This document shows positions 14,463-24,458 of a DNA stretch of 64,000 nucleotides, in pieces. The position numbers were made by a program, and so were the translations under genes. This DNA comes from Bremerella volcania (GTDB lineage Bacteria > Planctomycetota > Planctomycetia > Pirellulales > Pirellulaceae), in the NCBI RefSeq assembly GCF_007748115.1, contig NZ_CP036289.1, forward strand, positions 6,138,001-6,202,000. Reading direction: 5' to 3'. The notes under the pieces were generated by a model that made no database searches, was not told the origin of the DNA, and saw only the letters and a program-made list of their open reading frames with translations. Numbering within the stretch: the first letter of the stretch is position 1; the number at the start of each line of letters is the position of its first letter.

Positions 14463-15544
14463 GATTCGATCTCGTACTCTTTCAGCTTCTTGTGAAGCGT
14501 ATTGCGGTTGATGCCCAGGCGTGTGGCGGCCTTGGTTTGGACGTTGGCACACGAAGACATGACCTGCACGATCAGCTCTTTCTCAACGCGATTAACTACG
14601 CGTGAATGCAGGTCTTCCGCTTCCGGATCGGCATCTTGCAGGCCCTGCTGAACGACTTCAAAGGCCAGCGTATCGAAGTCGGCCACACCGCGGCCGAGAC
14701 TCATCGCCGAGCGGTTATCACCACTGCGAATCTCAGGCGGTAGCAGGTCAATGGCCAGTTCGTCCCCTTCGGCCAGAACGACGGCGCGTTCAACGTAGTT
14801 CTGCAGTTCGCGAACGTTGCCTGGCCAGTTGTGGTCCTGCAGTGCTTCCATCGCTTCGCGCTGGATGTGAACCACGTGGCGATCGTTGACTTCGCTATAG
14901 ACGTTCAGGAAGTGGGCGACCAGTTCCGGGATGTCTTCGCGGCGTTCGCGCAGGGGTGGAATTCGGATCGGAACGACATTGAGCCGCCAGTACAAGTCTT
15001 CGCGGAACTTCCCTTCGCCGACTTCTTCCAGCAGGTGTCGGTTACTCGCCGCAATGACGCGGGTATCGACCCGGATCGTGGCCGTGTCACCGACGCGCTC
15101 GAATTCGCGTTCTTGCAGCACACGCAGCAGTTTTACCTGCAGGTGCAGCGTCGTAGAGTTGATTTCGTCGAGAAAAATACTGCCGCCATGGGCTGCTTCA
15201 AAACGACCGGTACGATTACCGATTGCCCCGGTAAACGCCCCGCGAACGTGACCGAACAGTTCGCTTTCGAGCAGGCTTTCACTTAAAGCACCGCAGTTCA
15301 CCTTCACGAACGGGCCTGACGCACGTTGGCTCAGGCGGTGCACCGACGAGGCGATCATTTCCTTACCGGTACCTGTTTCCCCCAACAGAAGCACCGAAGC
15401 ATTCGTCTGGGCAACTTTACGCGTGAGACGATAGACGTCCCCCATGGCCTTACTCGATCCAATCAGGCCAGGGATGGGCGGTTCGTACCCTAGGGGTGCG
15501 TAGTCCTGCGTGTAGTTGGAAGTCGTTTCGGAATACAGTCCCAT
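14459..15544 (-). CDS. Sigma-54-dependent transcriptional activator lacking a receiver domain
   Basis: 361 residues from the ATG at 15544; the frame is open to 15727 but that part overlaps the HEAT-repeat gene. The AAA+ domain begins almost at the N terminus: Walker A GETGTGKE at 55-62, the GAFTGA loop that contacts sigma-54 at 102-107, Walker B IFLDEI near 123-128. The C-terminal Fis-type helix-turn-helix covers about 320-361 (AATRLGINRNTLHKKLKEY). The roughly 20 residues ahead of the AAA+ domain are too short for a receiver or GAF domain, so control must come from another protein or from the level of the activator. The gene follows the HEAT-repeat gene by 7 bp and is coupled to the EEP gene. 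Confidence 0.9.
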   Translation of the reverse strand: MGLYSETTSNYTQDYAPLGYEPPIPGLIGSSKAMGDVYRLTRKVAQTNASVLLLGETGTGKEMIASSVHRLSQRASGPFVKVNCGALSESLLESELFGHVRGAFTGAIGNRTGRFEAAHGGSIFLDEINSTTLHLQVKLLRVLQEREFERVGDTATIRVDTRVIAASNRHLLEEVGEGKFREDLYWRLNVVPIRIPPLRERREDIPELVAHFLNVYSEVNDRHVVHIQREAMEALQDHNWPGNVRELQNYVERAVVLAEGDELAIDLLPPEIRSGDNRSAMSLGRGVADFDTLAFEVVQQGLQDADPEAEDLHSRVVNRVEKELIVQVMSSCANVQTKAATRLGINRNTLHKKLKEYEIES

Positions 15545-15551
15545 TGCTAAC

Positions 15552-17756
15552 CTACGGGCCGATCTTGGCCGGTTGGTCGAAACGAACGTCTTGGGTCGGC
15601 GCCTCGATGATGTCCAGAATTTTGCCTCGCACGGCCTGCGTCTCGGAGTCCAATTCCTCCGAGGCGTTATAGCGGTCGTACTGGGCGACGATCTGATCTT
15701 TGGTGAGGAGTATACCGCGACGTTCAATCGCAGCCTTCAACGCATCGGCACATGCCTGACGCAGGGCAACAGGGTTAAAGGGGTCGCTGGCATAATCCAC
15801 CAAAGCGGTCTGTGCGGCCGGCGTACCAAGTTTGCCAAGCAGCTTGGCAACATTCGCAGCGACGTTCTGGTCCATCAGACGGCGAACGGCAATCTCTTCG
15901 ACTTTCAGAAAATTGTAGAAGTCATACTGGTCGGCAGCATCAAGCATGCGGCTGATTTCGGCGATCGCGAATTCGGCATCGGCTTCGCGTTCGTCGGCTG
16001 GAACCAGCAATCGTCCCTGGGAAAGATAAAGCTGCTTCAGTTGAAAGACGAAGCCTTCGATGTCGTTCGGACGAATCATGACGACGGTCAGGGGATCGTC
16101 CTTGGTTCGCAGTTGATAATGAACCACTTCACCAATCGGTGCGATGATGCCAATCGGCAAGTCGGCCGTTCGGCGATCTTTTCGAAGAATCTGAACCGTC
16201 TCCATCATCGCTGGCAGAGCCAATGGCTTGCTGATGAAGATGGCTTCGACGTCGGGCGAGGCATAAGCCTCTTTGAAGAATTCCCGGCCCCCGGGCGTGA
16301 CGACCGGTTCGAGTTGAAGTTCTGACAACAAGCCGGCCATGCGTTGGGCATTTTGTTGATGAAGCTCACCCAAGAGGATATTCCGCTTCCCCTGGGCCGA
16401 GGCCATGAAGCCCAGCGTATCCAACAGTTCCGCCGAACCGGCGTAGGGGGTCTTGGGATCGATCGTCAGGATCGCCTTCGCAGCAGCCCTGCGAACACGA
16501 TAAACCGGAGACTGCAGCGCCGAAGCCAACGGGCTGAGTTTTCCTTCTAATGCAATCAGCAGGTCCGCGTTCTTCGTCGCGCCGATCTGCTCGCAGGCAA
16601 CGACCGCGGCCTGGGAGAACTTACGATCTTCCAGGGCCTTGGTGAGGGCTGATTGCAGCAGTTCGACACCATGCTGGTCGACCAACTTCTGGAGTACGGC
16701 GTCGGTCTCACCGAGGACACCCATACGCTGCATGGCGGCCAGCGCCGCTTGAACCTGCACGTCCGCATTGGTCTCGTCCATGGCATACAGATCACGAAGC
16801 AATTGCCCCGCGGTAATCACTTCCGCATCGGCCAATGGGACAGGCGTCATGACGACTTGATTCTTCGCGGCATCCCACGTCCACAGGTCGACCAGGCCAT
16901 CTTCGTTGACCGCAAACATAGGACCTTCGCCAAGATACATCTTGACCCGCTTGGCCAGGTAGGCTTTGACGTCCTCTTCGGTCGGTCGCGATTGGACCGT
17001 GGCATCCAGGTATTCACCGATCGCCGATCGCAGTTGATCGTCGTCGGTCAGCACATAGGCCCCCACCAGGAATTGCGTGGCCTGGGTCAAGTCCAGTTCC
17101 TTGGCAACGTCAACCAACTGAGCCACCAGCAGTGGATTGGAACTGTCGAGAGCGGCGAGAAGCGGACCGTGAATCGACCGATCAAGACGAACCAGCATCC
17201 GCTTGGCGGCCGGGCGAACGGCGTCTCGGCTTGGGTCGGCCAGCACGGCGAAGAGAGGATTGGCGGCGGCCGCACCAGCGTTCATCAATTGCCGGGCGGC
17301 TTGCTTGCGAACGACCTCGTCCTTATCGATCAATTGATCGACAAGCTGATTCAGCCGCGCCGGATCTTTGAAGTACGTATCGAGCTTCGTCAGCAGCATC
17401 GTAGCTGCTTTGGCCCCTTCCGGCTGCAGGGAATCGATCGATTGCAGGCGGAAGATCCGCCCTGTGCCCAGCTTTTGCTGTGCAGCCAAAACTTCGTCTT
17501 CGGCGGGATCGTTTTGAATCAGCTTGTTCAGGTAGGCTTTGCCTAAGTCACCTCGACCAAGATCGGCCGAGAGAATGGCCGCATTGATCAGTTGCTCGGC
17601 CGTGGTCGGATTCGATTCCTTGATTGCTTGAATCGCAGCCGTATCGACGGGAACGGCAGGCGCAGGCTGTTCCGGTTGCTGAGCCAGGGCATCGCAGGCG
17701 ATGACCGAACCAACAAAAAGCACGATCGTAAAAGCAATCTTAGGAAAACGTTGCAT
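15552..17756 (-). CDS. Exported HEAT-repeat protein with an internal pseudo-receiver domain
   Basis: 734 residues. A signal sequence covers about 1-25; VIAC at 18-21 fits a lipobox, so it may be a lipoprotein, though cleavage after ALA at 25 is also possible. Residues 110-250 and 330-445 carry HEAT-like helical repeats (for example DEVVRKQAARQLMNAGAAAA and VYRVRRAAAKAIL). Residues 456-578 resemble a response-regulator receiver (ILRKDRRTADLPIGIIAPIG, then MIRPND), but the position of the phospho-acceptor Asp is Ser or Ile in IFISKP, so phosphorylation is unlikely. More helical repeats follow. The next gene, 7 bp away, is a sigma-54 activator without a receiver, and the two are probably co-transcribed. 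Function unknown. Confidence 0.75.
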   Translation of the reverse strand: MQRFPKIAFTIVLFVGSVIACDALAQQPEQPAPAVPVDTAAIQAIKESNPTTAEQLINAAILSADLGRGDLGKAYLNKLIQNDPAEDEVLAAQQKLGTGRIFRLQSIDSLQPEGAKAATMLLTKLDTYFKDPARLNQLVDQLIDKDEVVRKQAARQLMNAGAAAANPLFAVLADPSRDAVRPAAKRMLVRLDRSIHGPLLAALDSSNPLLVAQLVDVAKELDLTQATQFLVGAYVLTDDDQLRSAIGEYLDATVQSRPTEEDVKAYLAKRVKMYLGEGPMFAVNEDGLVDLWTWDAAKNQVVMTPVPLADAEVITAGQLLRDLYAMDETNADVQVQAALAAMQRMGVLGETDAVLQKLVDQHGVELLQSALTKALEDRKFSQAAVVACEQIGATKNADLLIALEGKLSPLASALQSPVYRVRRAAAKAILTIDPKTPYAGSAELLDTLGFMASAQGKRNILLGELHQQNAQRMAGLLSELQLEPVVTPGGREFFKEAYASPDVEAIFISKPLALPAMMETVQILRKDRRTADLPIGIIAPIGEVVHYQLRTKDDPLTVVMIRPNDIEGFVFQLKQLYLSQGRLLVPADEREADAEFAIAEISRMLDAADQYDFYNFLKVEEIAVRRLMDQNVAANVAKLLGKLGTPAAQTALVDYASDPFNPVALRQACADALKAAIERRGILLTKDQIVAQYDRYNASEELDSETQAVRGKILDIIEAPTQDVRFDQPAKIGP

Positions 17757-17832
17757 CTGATTTTCGCAAGGTTAGTGGGGTGGCATTTCGGACGAAAATG
17801 CCCGTTCCTTGGCAAGAAACAATCCTGAGCGG

Positions 17833-19242
17833 TCAGCTCAATTCTAATTGCTCCTTCCAGCGAACCACTTGCTTTTTCACCATGTCAGGCGAGGTTGAGC
17901 CATAACTTCGGAATGCAGCAACCGCTCGCTCCACTCCCAAGACGTCATAAACAGATTTATCCAACGAATCGTTAACGGCCGTAAAATCCTCGATCGGCAA
18001 TTCGGCCAGACGGCATCGCTTTTCCATGGCCTTGCCTACCAGGCTGCCGATTTGATGATGGGCCGTTCGCTGGGGAGTCCCTTTGCCGATCAAGTACTCC
18101 ATCAGCGTGGTCGCATCGAGGAAGCCGTCTTCCAGCCGCGAGTTGATCGACTCCGTATTCAATGTCGCGCCTTCGACAATCGAAGCGGTCAGGTCTAAGG
18201 ACCGGTGAACCGTATCGACCGAATCGAACAGACGCTCTTTGTCCTCTTGCAGATCCCGGTTGTAGGCCAGCGGCAGTCCCTTAATGAGGACCAGCAGCGA
18301 CTGCAAGTTCCCAATCACCCGAGCTGTTTTCCCGCGAATAAGTTCACAGACGTCCGGGTTAATCTTCTGCGGCATGATCGAACTGCCGGTGCAGAACTGC
18401 TGGGGAACCTGGATGAACTTGAATTCCACGCTCGACCACAACACCCATTCGTCGGCCCAGACGCTCAGATGCTCGGCGATCATTGTCAGGACGAACGCGT
18501 ACTCCACCAGGAAGTCCCGATCACTGGAAACATCGATGCTGTTGGCCGCAACTCCCTCGAATCCCAACCGCTTGGCTACGTTTTCGCGATCGATCGGAAT
18601 GGTGGTGCCCGCCAAAGCGGCGGTGCCCAAGCTGCATACGTTGACGCGACGACGGCAGTCGGCCAGACGCTCGCGATCGCGCTGGAACTTCTCGGTGTAA
18701 GCCAGCCAATAGTGCGGGGCCAGCACCGGCTGTGCCCGCTGCATGTGCGTGTAGGCTGGTAAAATAATGTCCATATCCGCGTCGCAGCGACCGACGAACG
18801 CGATTTGCAACTGTTTTAGCAATCGATCTGTTTCGTCGATGGAATCGCGAATCCAAAGCCGGGCGTCGGTCGAGACCTGATCATTTCGACTCCTGCCGGT
18901 GTGCAATTTGCGCCCAACATCTCCCAAGCGATCGACTAACGCGCTCTCGATGTTCATATGAACGTCTTCCAGCTTTTCATCGAACTGGAAGTCACCGTTT
19001 TCGATCTCGCCCTTAATCAGCGCAAGGGCCGTGGTGATCTGGGCTGCCTCTTCACTAGTCAACACACCCACATCGGCAAGCATCTCGGCGTGGGCGATCG
19101 AACCGCGGATGTCCTGGGCGTACAGTCGGTGGTCGAAGCTGATGCTTTCGGTAAACTTTTCGACCCGAGAGTCGACTGTGGAGTGAAACACTCCACTTTG
19201 AGAGGGACTGTTCCGGGACAAGGTTGCCTCAGAATTATGCAA
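17833..19242 (-). CDS. argH: Argininosuccinate lyase
   Basis: 469 residues. The enzyme splits argininosuccinate into arginine and fumarate, the last step of arginine synthesis. The fumarase/aspartase-superfamily signature [12 protein letters not shown] is present, along with [21 protein letters not shown] and [10 protein letters not shown]. The N-terminal region [15 protein letters not shown] aligns with the WGGRF opening of other lyases but lacks the Trp and Arg. The start is uncertain: 19242 is a TTG and another TTG lies seven codons in. A 7-bp perfect hairpin at 19270-19288 lies just upstream of the start. Confidence 0.93.
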   Translation of the reverse strand: MHNSEATLSRNSPSQSGVFHSTVDSRVEKFTESISFDHRLYAQDIRGSIAHAEMLADVGVLTSEEAAQITTALALIKGEIENGDFQFDEKLEDVHMNIESALVDRLGDVGRKLHTGRSRNDQVSTDARLWIRDSIDETDRLLKQLQIAFVGRCDADMDIILPAYTHMQRAQPVLAPHYWLAYTEKFQRDRERLADCRRRVNVCSLGTAALAGTTIPIDRENVAKRLGFEGVAANSIDVSSDRDFLVEYAFVLTMIAEHLSVWADEWVLWSSVEFKFIQVPQQFCTGSSIMPQKINPDVCELIRGKTARVIGNLQSLLVLIKGLPLAYNRDLQEDKERLFDSVDTVHRSLDLTASIVEGATLNTESINSRLEDGFLDATTLMEYLIGKGTPQRTAHHQIGSLVGKAMEKRCRLAELPIEDFTAVNDSLDKSVYDVLGVERAVAAFRSYGSTSPDMVKKQVVRWKEQLELS

Positions 19243-19762
19243 GGGTTGGCGTGTACAGAGAATCGTAAACCACTTAAATGCTAAGTGGATCGGAAACTAC
19301 TGTCAACGCGTCACACTAGGGGCTGCGCAGTTATTAAGCATCGCAACAAACGAAATTGCATCCTTTGATCGATACAGCCGGAATGATGCGCGCAATCCTG
19401 GGAAATTTGGAAGCTTCTAGGACATCGTGTTATTTCCCGCAAACTGTCTCGCCAAGTCACTGCCCACGTTCGACGCAGCCCGTTTCCGAATTGCGTGAAG
19501 ACGAATCCATCGGATCCATCAATCGGCCTAAACCCCCAAGACGTAATCAGTTGTCTCGGCAGAATCGCCTCCCCTGGCGTCAACCTAGTGGAAATGGACG
19601 CGAATTGGTCGACGGCGCTTTTTTGAATGCCAAGGTCGCGCCCCTTGTTATCGCGTCGATCGTGCGGTTAAATTGGTGGGATTTTGCACTACAAGTTCAT
19701 GAAGACAGGGGTCAGTGCGCGCCTGTCACCGCCCTCACTTCAGCCAAGTACGAGAACCCCCA
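19243..19762. other. Divergent promoter region between argH and carB
   Basis: 520 bp with no credible gene; the short frames here show no family resemblance. It holds a small perfect dyad (7-bp arms, 19270-19276 and 19282-19288) 28 nt ahead of the argH start. Because argH and carB both serve arginine synthesis, this shared region could bind a common regulator, but I see no ARG-box-like repeat. Confidence 0.5.
19270..19288. promoter_or_regulatory. Perfect dyad upstream of argH
   Basis: CCACTTA, five bases, TAAGTGG. On the minus strand it is 28 nt before the argH TTG, so it could be a leader hairpin or an operator. There is no T tract strong enough for a terminator (only TTT follows). Confidence 0.35.
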
Positions 19763-22700
19763 GTGCCGCGACGCGACGATATCAAAAAGATCTTGATCAT
19801 TGGTTCCGGTCCTATTGTGATCGGTCAGGCCTGCGAGTTCGACTATTCCGGCACCCAGGCCTGCAAAGCGCTTCGAGAAGAAGGTTACGAGGTGGTGTTG
19901 GTCAACTCCAACCCAGCCACCATCATGACCGACCCGGACACGGCCGATTCGACCTACATCGAACCGCTGACCGTCGACATCCTGGAAAAGATCATCGCCA
20001 AAGAAAAGCCATGTGCCTTGCTGCCCACGCTAGGTGGCCAGACAGGGCTGAACCTGGCCATGGATCTCGACAAGCACGGAATTCTGGAAAAGTACGGCGT
20101 CGAAATGATCGGTGCCCGGGCCGACGTCATCGCCAAGGCGGAAGAACGCGAACAATTCAAGCAGGCCATGGGCAAGATTGGTCTGGAAGTCTGCAAGGGG
20201 GCCACGGTCCATACCGTTGCCGAAGCTCGGGCCGTGCTGGATGAAGTGGGCCTGCCGGCGGTCGTTCGCCCCAGCTTCACAATGGGTGGTTCCGGCTCCA
20301 GCATCGCGTACAACCGTGAAGAGTTCGACTCGCTGGTTCGCAACGGTCTCGATCAATCGCCGGTCACCGAAGTGCTGATCGAAGAATCGATCATCGGCTG
20401 GAAAGAGTACGAGATGGAAGTGATGCGTGACCGCGACGACAACGTCGTAATCATCTGCTCCATCGAAAACTTCGATCCGATGGGCGTGCACACCGGCGAC
20501 AGCATCACCGTCGCCCCGGCCCAAACGCTGACCGATAAAGAATACCAACGCATGCGTGACGCCTCGCTGGCGGTCATTCGCGAGATTGGCGTCGAGACTG
20601 GCGGCTCGAACATTCAGTTCGCTTGCGATCCGAAATCAGACCGCATGATCGTCATCGAGATGAACCCCCGCGTGAGCCGCAGCTCGGCGTTGGCTTCCAA
20701 GGCGACCGGCTTCCCCATAGCCAAGATCGCCGCCAAGCTGGCCGTGGGTTATCGTCTGCACGAACTGCCCAACGACATTACCCGCGAGACGCTGGCCTGC
20801 TTCGAGCCTTCGATCGACTACGTCGTCACCAAGATTCCTCGCTTCGCCTTCGAGAAGTTCCCCGAGGCCGACAGCACGCTGACCACTCAGATGAAAAGCG
20901 TCGGCGAAACGATGGCAATCGGCCGCACGTTTAAGGAGTCGTTCCAGAAAGCGCTGCGTGGCCTGGAAGTGGGCCGCTTCGGTTTCGGCTGCGACGGCAA
21001 AGACCTGTGGGGTACGGACGAACAGCCAGCCGACGACGAAATCCGCGCGAAGCTCTCGAAGCCCAATGCCGAGCGTCCCTGGTACATCCGCTACGCACTC
21101 AAGTCTGGCATGACGGTCGCCCAGTTGTACGATATCACCGGCATCGACCCGTGGTTCGGCGATCAGATGATGCAGCTTGTCGAATACGAAGACGAACTGG
21201 CCGCGATTGGTTCGATCAGCGAAATCACCGACGAGCAGCTCTTGAAAGCCAAACGCTGGGGTTTCTCCGACCGCCAACTGGCGACCCTGCTCCACAGTAG
21301 TGAGATGGAGGTCCGCGGCGAGCGAAAGAAACGCGGCATCACCGCGATTTACAAGTCGGTCGATACGTGCGCCGCTGAATTTGAAGCCTACACGCCGTAC
21401 TATTACTCGACCTACGAAATCGAAAACGAAGTCCCTGCCAAGAATCCGGAACAGAAACGGATCATGATTCTGGGTGGCGGTCCTAACCGAATCGGCCAGG
21501 GGATCGAGTTCGATTACTGCTGCTGCCATGCTTCATTTGCCCTGAAGGAACTAGGCATCGAATCGGTGATGGTCAACAGCAACCCGGAAACGGTCAGTAC
21601 CGACTACGACACTTCCGACTTGCTGTTCTTTGAACCGCTGACGACCGAAGACGTCTTGAACATTTGCGACGTCGTTCAGCCCGATGGCGTCATCGTTCAG
21701 TTCGGCGGTCAGACGCCGCTGAACCTGGCCCGCGGTCTGGCCAACGCTGGCGTGCCGATCATCGGGACCAGCGTCGATACGATCGATGCCGCCGAAGACC
21801 GCGAACAGTTCCAGCAGCTGCTCAATCGCTTGAACCTGAAGCAGCCAGCCAACGCGATTGCCCGCAACATGAGCCAGGCCCGTGCTGAAGCAAGCAAGGT
21901 TGGTTACCCGGCACTGGTTCGCCCCAGCTTTGTGCTCGGCGGCCGCGCGATGGAGATTTGCTACGACGACAAGCAGTTCGAGCGATTCGTGGCCGAAGCG
22001 TTTCTGGTCGCCCAGGGACAACCGGTGCTGATCGACCGCTTCCTGGAAGATGCTACCGAAGTTGACGTCGACTGCATCAGCGACGGCGAGAACGTCATCG
22101 TCTCGGGCGTGATGGAACACATCGAAGAAGCAGGCGTGCACAGTGGTGACTCGGCCTGCGTGATTCCACCGTACAGCTTGCCGGGACCGATCGTGCAGGA
22201 AATTCGCGAGGCGACCATCGCCATGGCGAAGTACTTGAAGGTCGTGGGCCTGATGAACGTTCAGTTCGCCGTGAAGCAGGAAGATGGCGTCACCAACGTT
22301 TATGTCCTGGAAGTGAATCCTCGTGCCAGCCGGACGGTGCCGTTTGTCGCCAAGGCAACCGGCATGCCGGTCGCTAAGATCGCCGCCAAGGTGATGACGG
22401 GCTGCACGCTGCCGGAACTAGGCATCACCGGCGAACCGATCCCGGCACACGTTTCGATCAAAGAGTCGGTCTTCCCGTTCCGCAAGTTCGCTGGCGTCGA
22501 CATTGTGCTCGGCCCCGAAATGCGATCGACCGGTGAAGTGATGGGGATCAGCGAACGGTTCAGCCTGGCGTTCGCCAAGTGCCAGCTGGCCGCCGGCGTG
22601 TTGCTTCCGCAACCGGAAGACGGCAAGATCTTTGTCAGTGTCTCCGGACGTCACAAGGATCAGATCGCCGACATCTCGGCCCGTCTGCGAGACATGGGTT

Positions 22701-23038
22701 ACGAGCTTCTCGCCACCGACGGTACGGCCCGCCGACTGGAAGAAGCTGGCGTGCCTGCCCAGCGGATCAAGAAACTGGCAGAAGGTCACCCGAACCTGCT
22801 GGACCTGATGATCGACGGTGCCGTTTCCCTGGTGATGAACACGCCCAACGGCAAAGGTGCCCGAACCGACGAAGGCCGCATCCGCGCCGCCGCCGTCCAA
22901 CATGGCATCCCCTGCATCACCACCATCCAAGCCGCCGAAGCCGCCACCAAGGCGATGGAAGCGCTGCGGCAGGAAGAGATGGAAGTCGAATCGCTGCAAG
23001 ACCGCTTCAAGCAGGTGAAGATTCATCAGACGACGTAA
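19763..23038 (+). CDS. carB: Carbamoyl-phosphate synthase large subunit
   Basis: 1091 residues from a GTG at 19763, which places the conserved opening ([20 protein letters not shown]) at the start as in other CarB proteins; the ATG at 19715 would add 16 unrelated residues. It makes carbamoyl phosphate from bicarbonate, ammonia (from glutamine via CarA) and two ATP, for arginine and pyrimidine synthesis. Two homologous ATP-grasp halves are seen: [15 protein letters not shown] in the first and [17 protein letters not shown] in the second, with [18 protein letters not shown] and [18 protein letters not shown]. The C-terminal part is the MGS-like allosteric domain ([19 protein letters not shown]). 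carA is not adjacent. A strong terminator follows. Confidence 0.97.
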   Translation: MPRRDDIKKILIIGSGPIVIGQACEFDYSGTQACKALREEGYEVVLVNSNPATIMTDPDTADSTYIEPLTVDILEKIIAKEKPCALLPTLGGQTGLNLAMDLDKHGILEKYGVEMIGARADVIAKAEEREQFKQAMGKIGLEVCKGATVHTVAEARAVLDEVGLPAVVRPSFTMGGSGSSIAYNREEFDSLVRNGLDQSPVTEVLIEESIIGWKEYEMEVMRDRDDNVVIICSIENFDPMGVHTGDSITVAPAQTLTDKEYQRMRDASLAVIREIGVETGGSNIQFACDPKSDRMIVIEMNPRVSRSSALASKATGFPIAKIAAKLAVGYRLHELPNDITRETLACFEPSIDYVVTKIPRFAFEKFPEADSTLTTQMKSVGETMAIGRTFKESFQKALRGLEVGRFGFGCDGKDLWGTDEQPADDEIRAKLSKPNAERPWYIRYALKSGMTVAQLYDITGIDPWFGDQMMQLVEYEDELAAIGSISEITDEQLLKAKRWGFSDRQLATLLHSSEMEVRGERKKRGITAIYKSVDTCAAEFEAYTPYYYSTYEIENEVPAKNPEQKRIMILGGGPNRIGQGIEFDYCCCHASFALKELGIESVMVNSNPETVSTDYDTSDLLFFEPLTTEDVLNICDVVQPDGVIVQFGGQTPLNLARGLANAGVPIIGTSVDTIDAAEDREQFQQLLNRLNLKQPANAIARNMSQARAEASKVGYPALVRPSFVLGGRAMEICYDDKQFERFVAEAFLVAQGQPVLIDRFLEDATEVDVDCISDGENVIVSGVMEHIEEAGVHSGDSACVIPPYSLPGPIVQEIREATIAMAKYLKVVGLMNVQFAVKQEDGVTNVYVLEVNPRASRTVPFVAKATGMPVAKIAAKVMTGCTLPELGITGEPIPAHVSIKESVFPFRKFAGVDIVLGPEMRSTGEVMGISERFSLAFAKCQLAAGVLLPQPEDGKIFVSVSGRHKDQIADISARLRDMGYELLATDGTARRLEEAGVPAQRIKKLAEGHPNLLDLMIDGAVSLVMNTPNGKGARTDEGRIRAAAVQHGIPCITTIQAAEAATKAMEALRQEEMEVESLQDRFKQVKIHQTT

Positions 23039-23067
23039 CATGTCGTTTCCGCAGTGAACCATCACAG

Positions 23068-23104
23068 ACGCCAGGGCAGTCAACAAATGCCCTGGCGTTT
23101 TTTA
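23068..23104 (+). terminator. Intrinsic terminator of carB
   Basis: A perfect 11-bp stem (23068-23078 with 23088-23098), 9-nt loop, then six T residues. It starts 30 nt after the carB stop codon. Confidence 0.9.
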
Positions 23105-23323
23105 TTTCTTGGCCAGTCACATTCTTCAATAACCACAACATGCGGGTTCGATGCAACTCCAAGTGAAAGCTTACAATTATCGTGTGGATAACGAATGAAC
23201 GCGTAATAGAGAGAACCTTTAAAGCGTGTTTATGTCTCATCACATGAGAGTTGTTGCCAAAATTCTACGCTTCTGAACGCCGCCAAACGCATTCACTGAA
23301 TCCGCACTTCAAGGTATCTGACC

Positions 23324-24103
23324 ATGGACATCCTCAAGCACAATCGCGAAGCATGGAATCGCCTGGTGCAGGAAGAAGATCGCTGGACGATTCCCGTTCC
23401 CGCTGAAAAGATTGCCCAGGCCAGGGCAGGGGAGTGGTCGCTGGGGCTTACGCCGACCAAACGCGTTCCAAGAAACTGGTTCCCAGAGGAGCTTTCCGGC
23501 GTGAAGATTTTGTGCCTGGCCTCGGGCGGTGGGCAGCAAGGGCCGACCCTTTCGGCGGCCGGGGCGGATGTGACGGTGTATGACAACTCACCCCAGCAGC
23601 TCGGCCAAGACCAGCTTGTCGCCGAGCGAGAAGGGCTGTCACTCAAGACCGTGCAAGGAGACATGGCGGATCTCGGCGTCTTCGCCGATGCGTCGTTCGA
23701 CCTGATCTTTCATCCTTGTTCAAACTGCTTTGCCGAGAACATTTTGCCGGTGTGGCGCGAGGCATTTCGTGTGCTTCGCCCTGGCGGGACGCTTTTGGCC
23801 GGCATTTGCAATCCGGTGCGATTTATCTTCGATGAAGCTGCCCAGGACCAGCGCGCTGAGTTGGTCGTGCGTCACAAGATTCCCTACGCGGACATGACCC
23901 ACTTGAGTCCGGAGGAACTCGATAAGGTACTCAAGACGCAACCACTCGCTTTTGGACACACGCTAGAAGATCAGCTTGGCGGTCAGATGGCGGCCGGGTT
24001 TCACCTGGTCGAACTGCTGGAAGATCGCTGGGGCGAGGACGATTTGATTTCCCGCTACCTGGACACCTTCCTGATGACCCGAGCCCTCAAGCCGGAACAT
24101 TAG
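23324..24103 (+). CDS. Class I SAM-dependent methyltransferase
   Basis: 259 residues. Motif I, VKILCLASGGGQQGPTLSA near 61-80, is the glycine-rich SAM loop, and VYDNS at the end of the next strand holds the acidic residue that binds the ribose. DLIFHPCSNCF and FRVLRPGGTLLAG are the motif IV-VI region. No substrate-specific domain is visible. The C-terminal part is helical and ends in YLDTFLMTRA. Its stop overlaps by 4 bp the stop of the convergent small membrane-protein gene. Proteins of this type in other bacteria are mostly uncharacterised. Confidence 0.85.
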   Translation: MDILKHNREAWNRLVQEEDRWTIPVPAEKIAQARAGEWSLGLTPTKRVPRNWFPEELSGVKILCLASGGGQQGPTLSAAGADVTVYDNSPQQLGQDQLVAEREGLSLKTVQGDMADLGVFADASFDLIFHPCSNCFAENILPVWREAFRVLRPGGTLLAGICNPVRFIFDEAAQDQRAELVVRHKIPYADMTHLSPEELDKVLKTQPLAFGHTLEDQLGGQMAAGFHLVELLEDRWGEDDLISRYLDTFLMTRALKPEH

Positions 24104-24456
24104 TCGAGCTCAGGCAGTGGCGTCGCGGCTTGAGTTTGCTCTTGCATCAACTTCCTTACCGAGGCGTAGGCCGACTCCCATTGCCCGTCGCTGGCCTGCT
24201 GGGCGATCCCTTTTAGCCAGGCTGCTTCGTAGGATTGCAGTTCGCCATCCTGCGCAGACTGGTCGATCATCTGCGTGATCTTAGCAACCTTGGCCTCATC
24301 TTTTCCGTTGCACGCCGAGCCCAACGCCATCGCATAGTCGTATCCTTTCCGGCTGATTTCGCCGAAGGTCGGACGCGTCAGCCAGTAGATGACTACCGCG
24401 ACGATCAGCACGGCCGCGACCCCAATACCGGCCAAAGTTCCTTTGGAAAAATCCAT
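24100..24456 (-). CDS. Small membrane-anchored protein downstream of pseudopilin-like gene
   Basis: 118 residues. One transmembrane helix at about 7-27 (TLAGIGVAAVLIVAVVIYWL) is followed by a soluble, helical, extracytoplasmic part of about 90 residues with one cysteine. I do not recognise the family. It starts 2 nt after the stop of the DUF1559 gene and is almost certainly co-transcribed with it, so it may help in assembly or anchoring of that protein. Confidence 0.7.
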   Translation of the reverse strand: MDFSKGTLAGIGVAAVLIVAVVIYWLTRPTFGEISRKGYDYAMALGSACNGKDEAKVAKITQMIDQSAQDGELQSYEAAWLKGIAQQASDGQWESAYASVRKLMQEQTQAATPLPELD

Positions 24457-24458
24457 GC

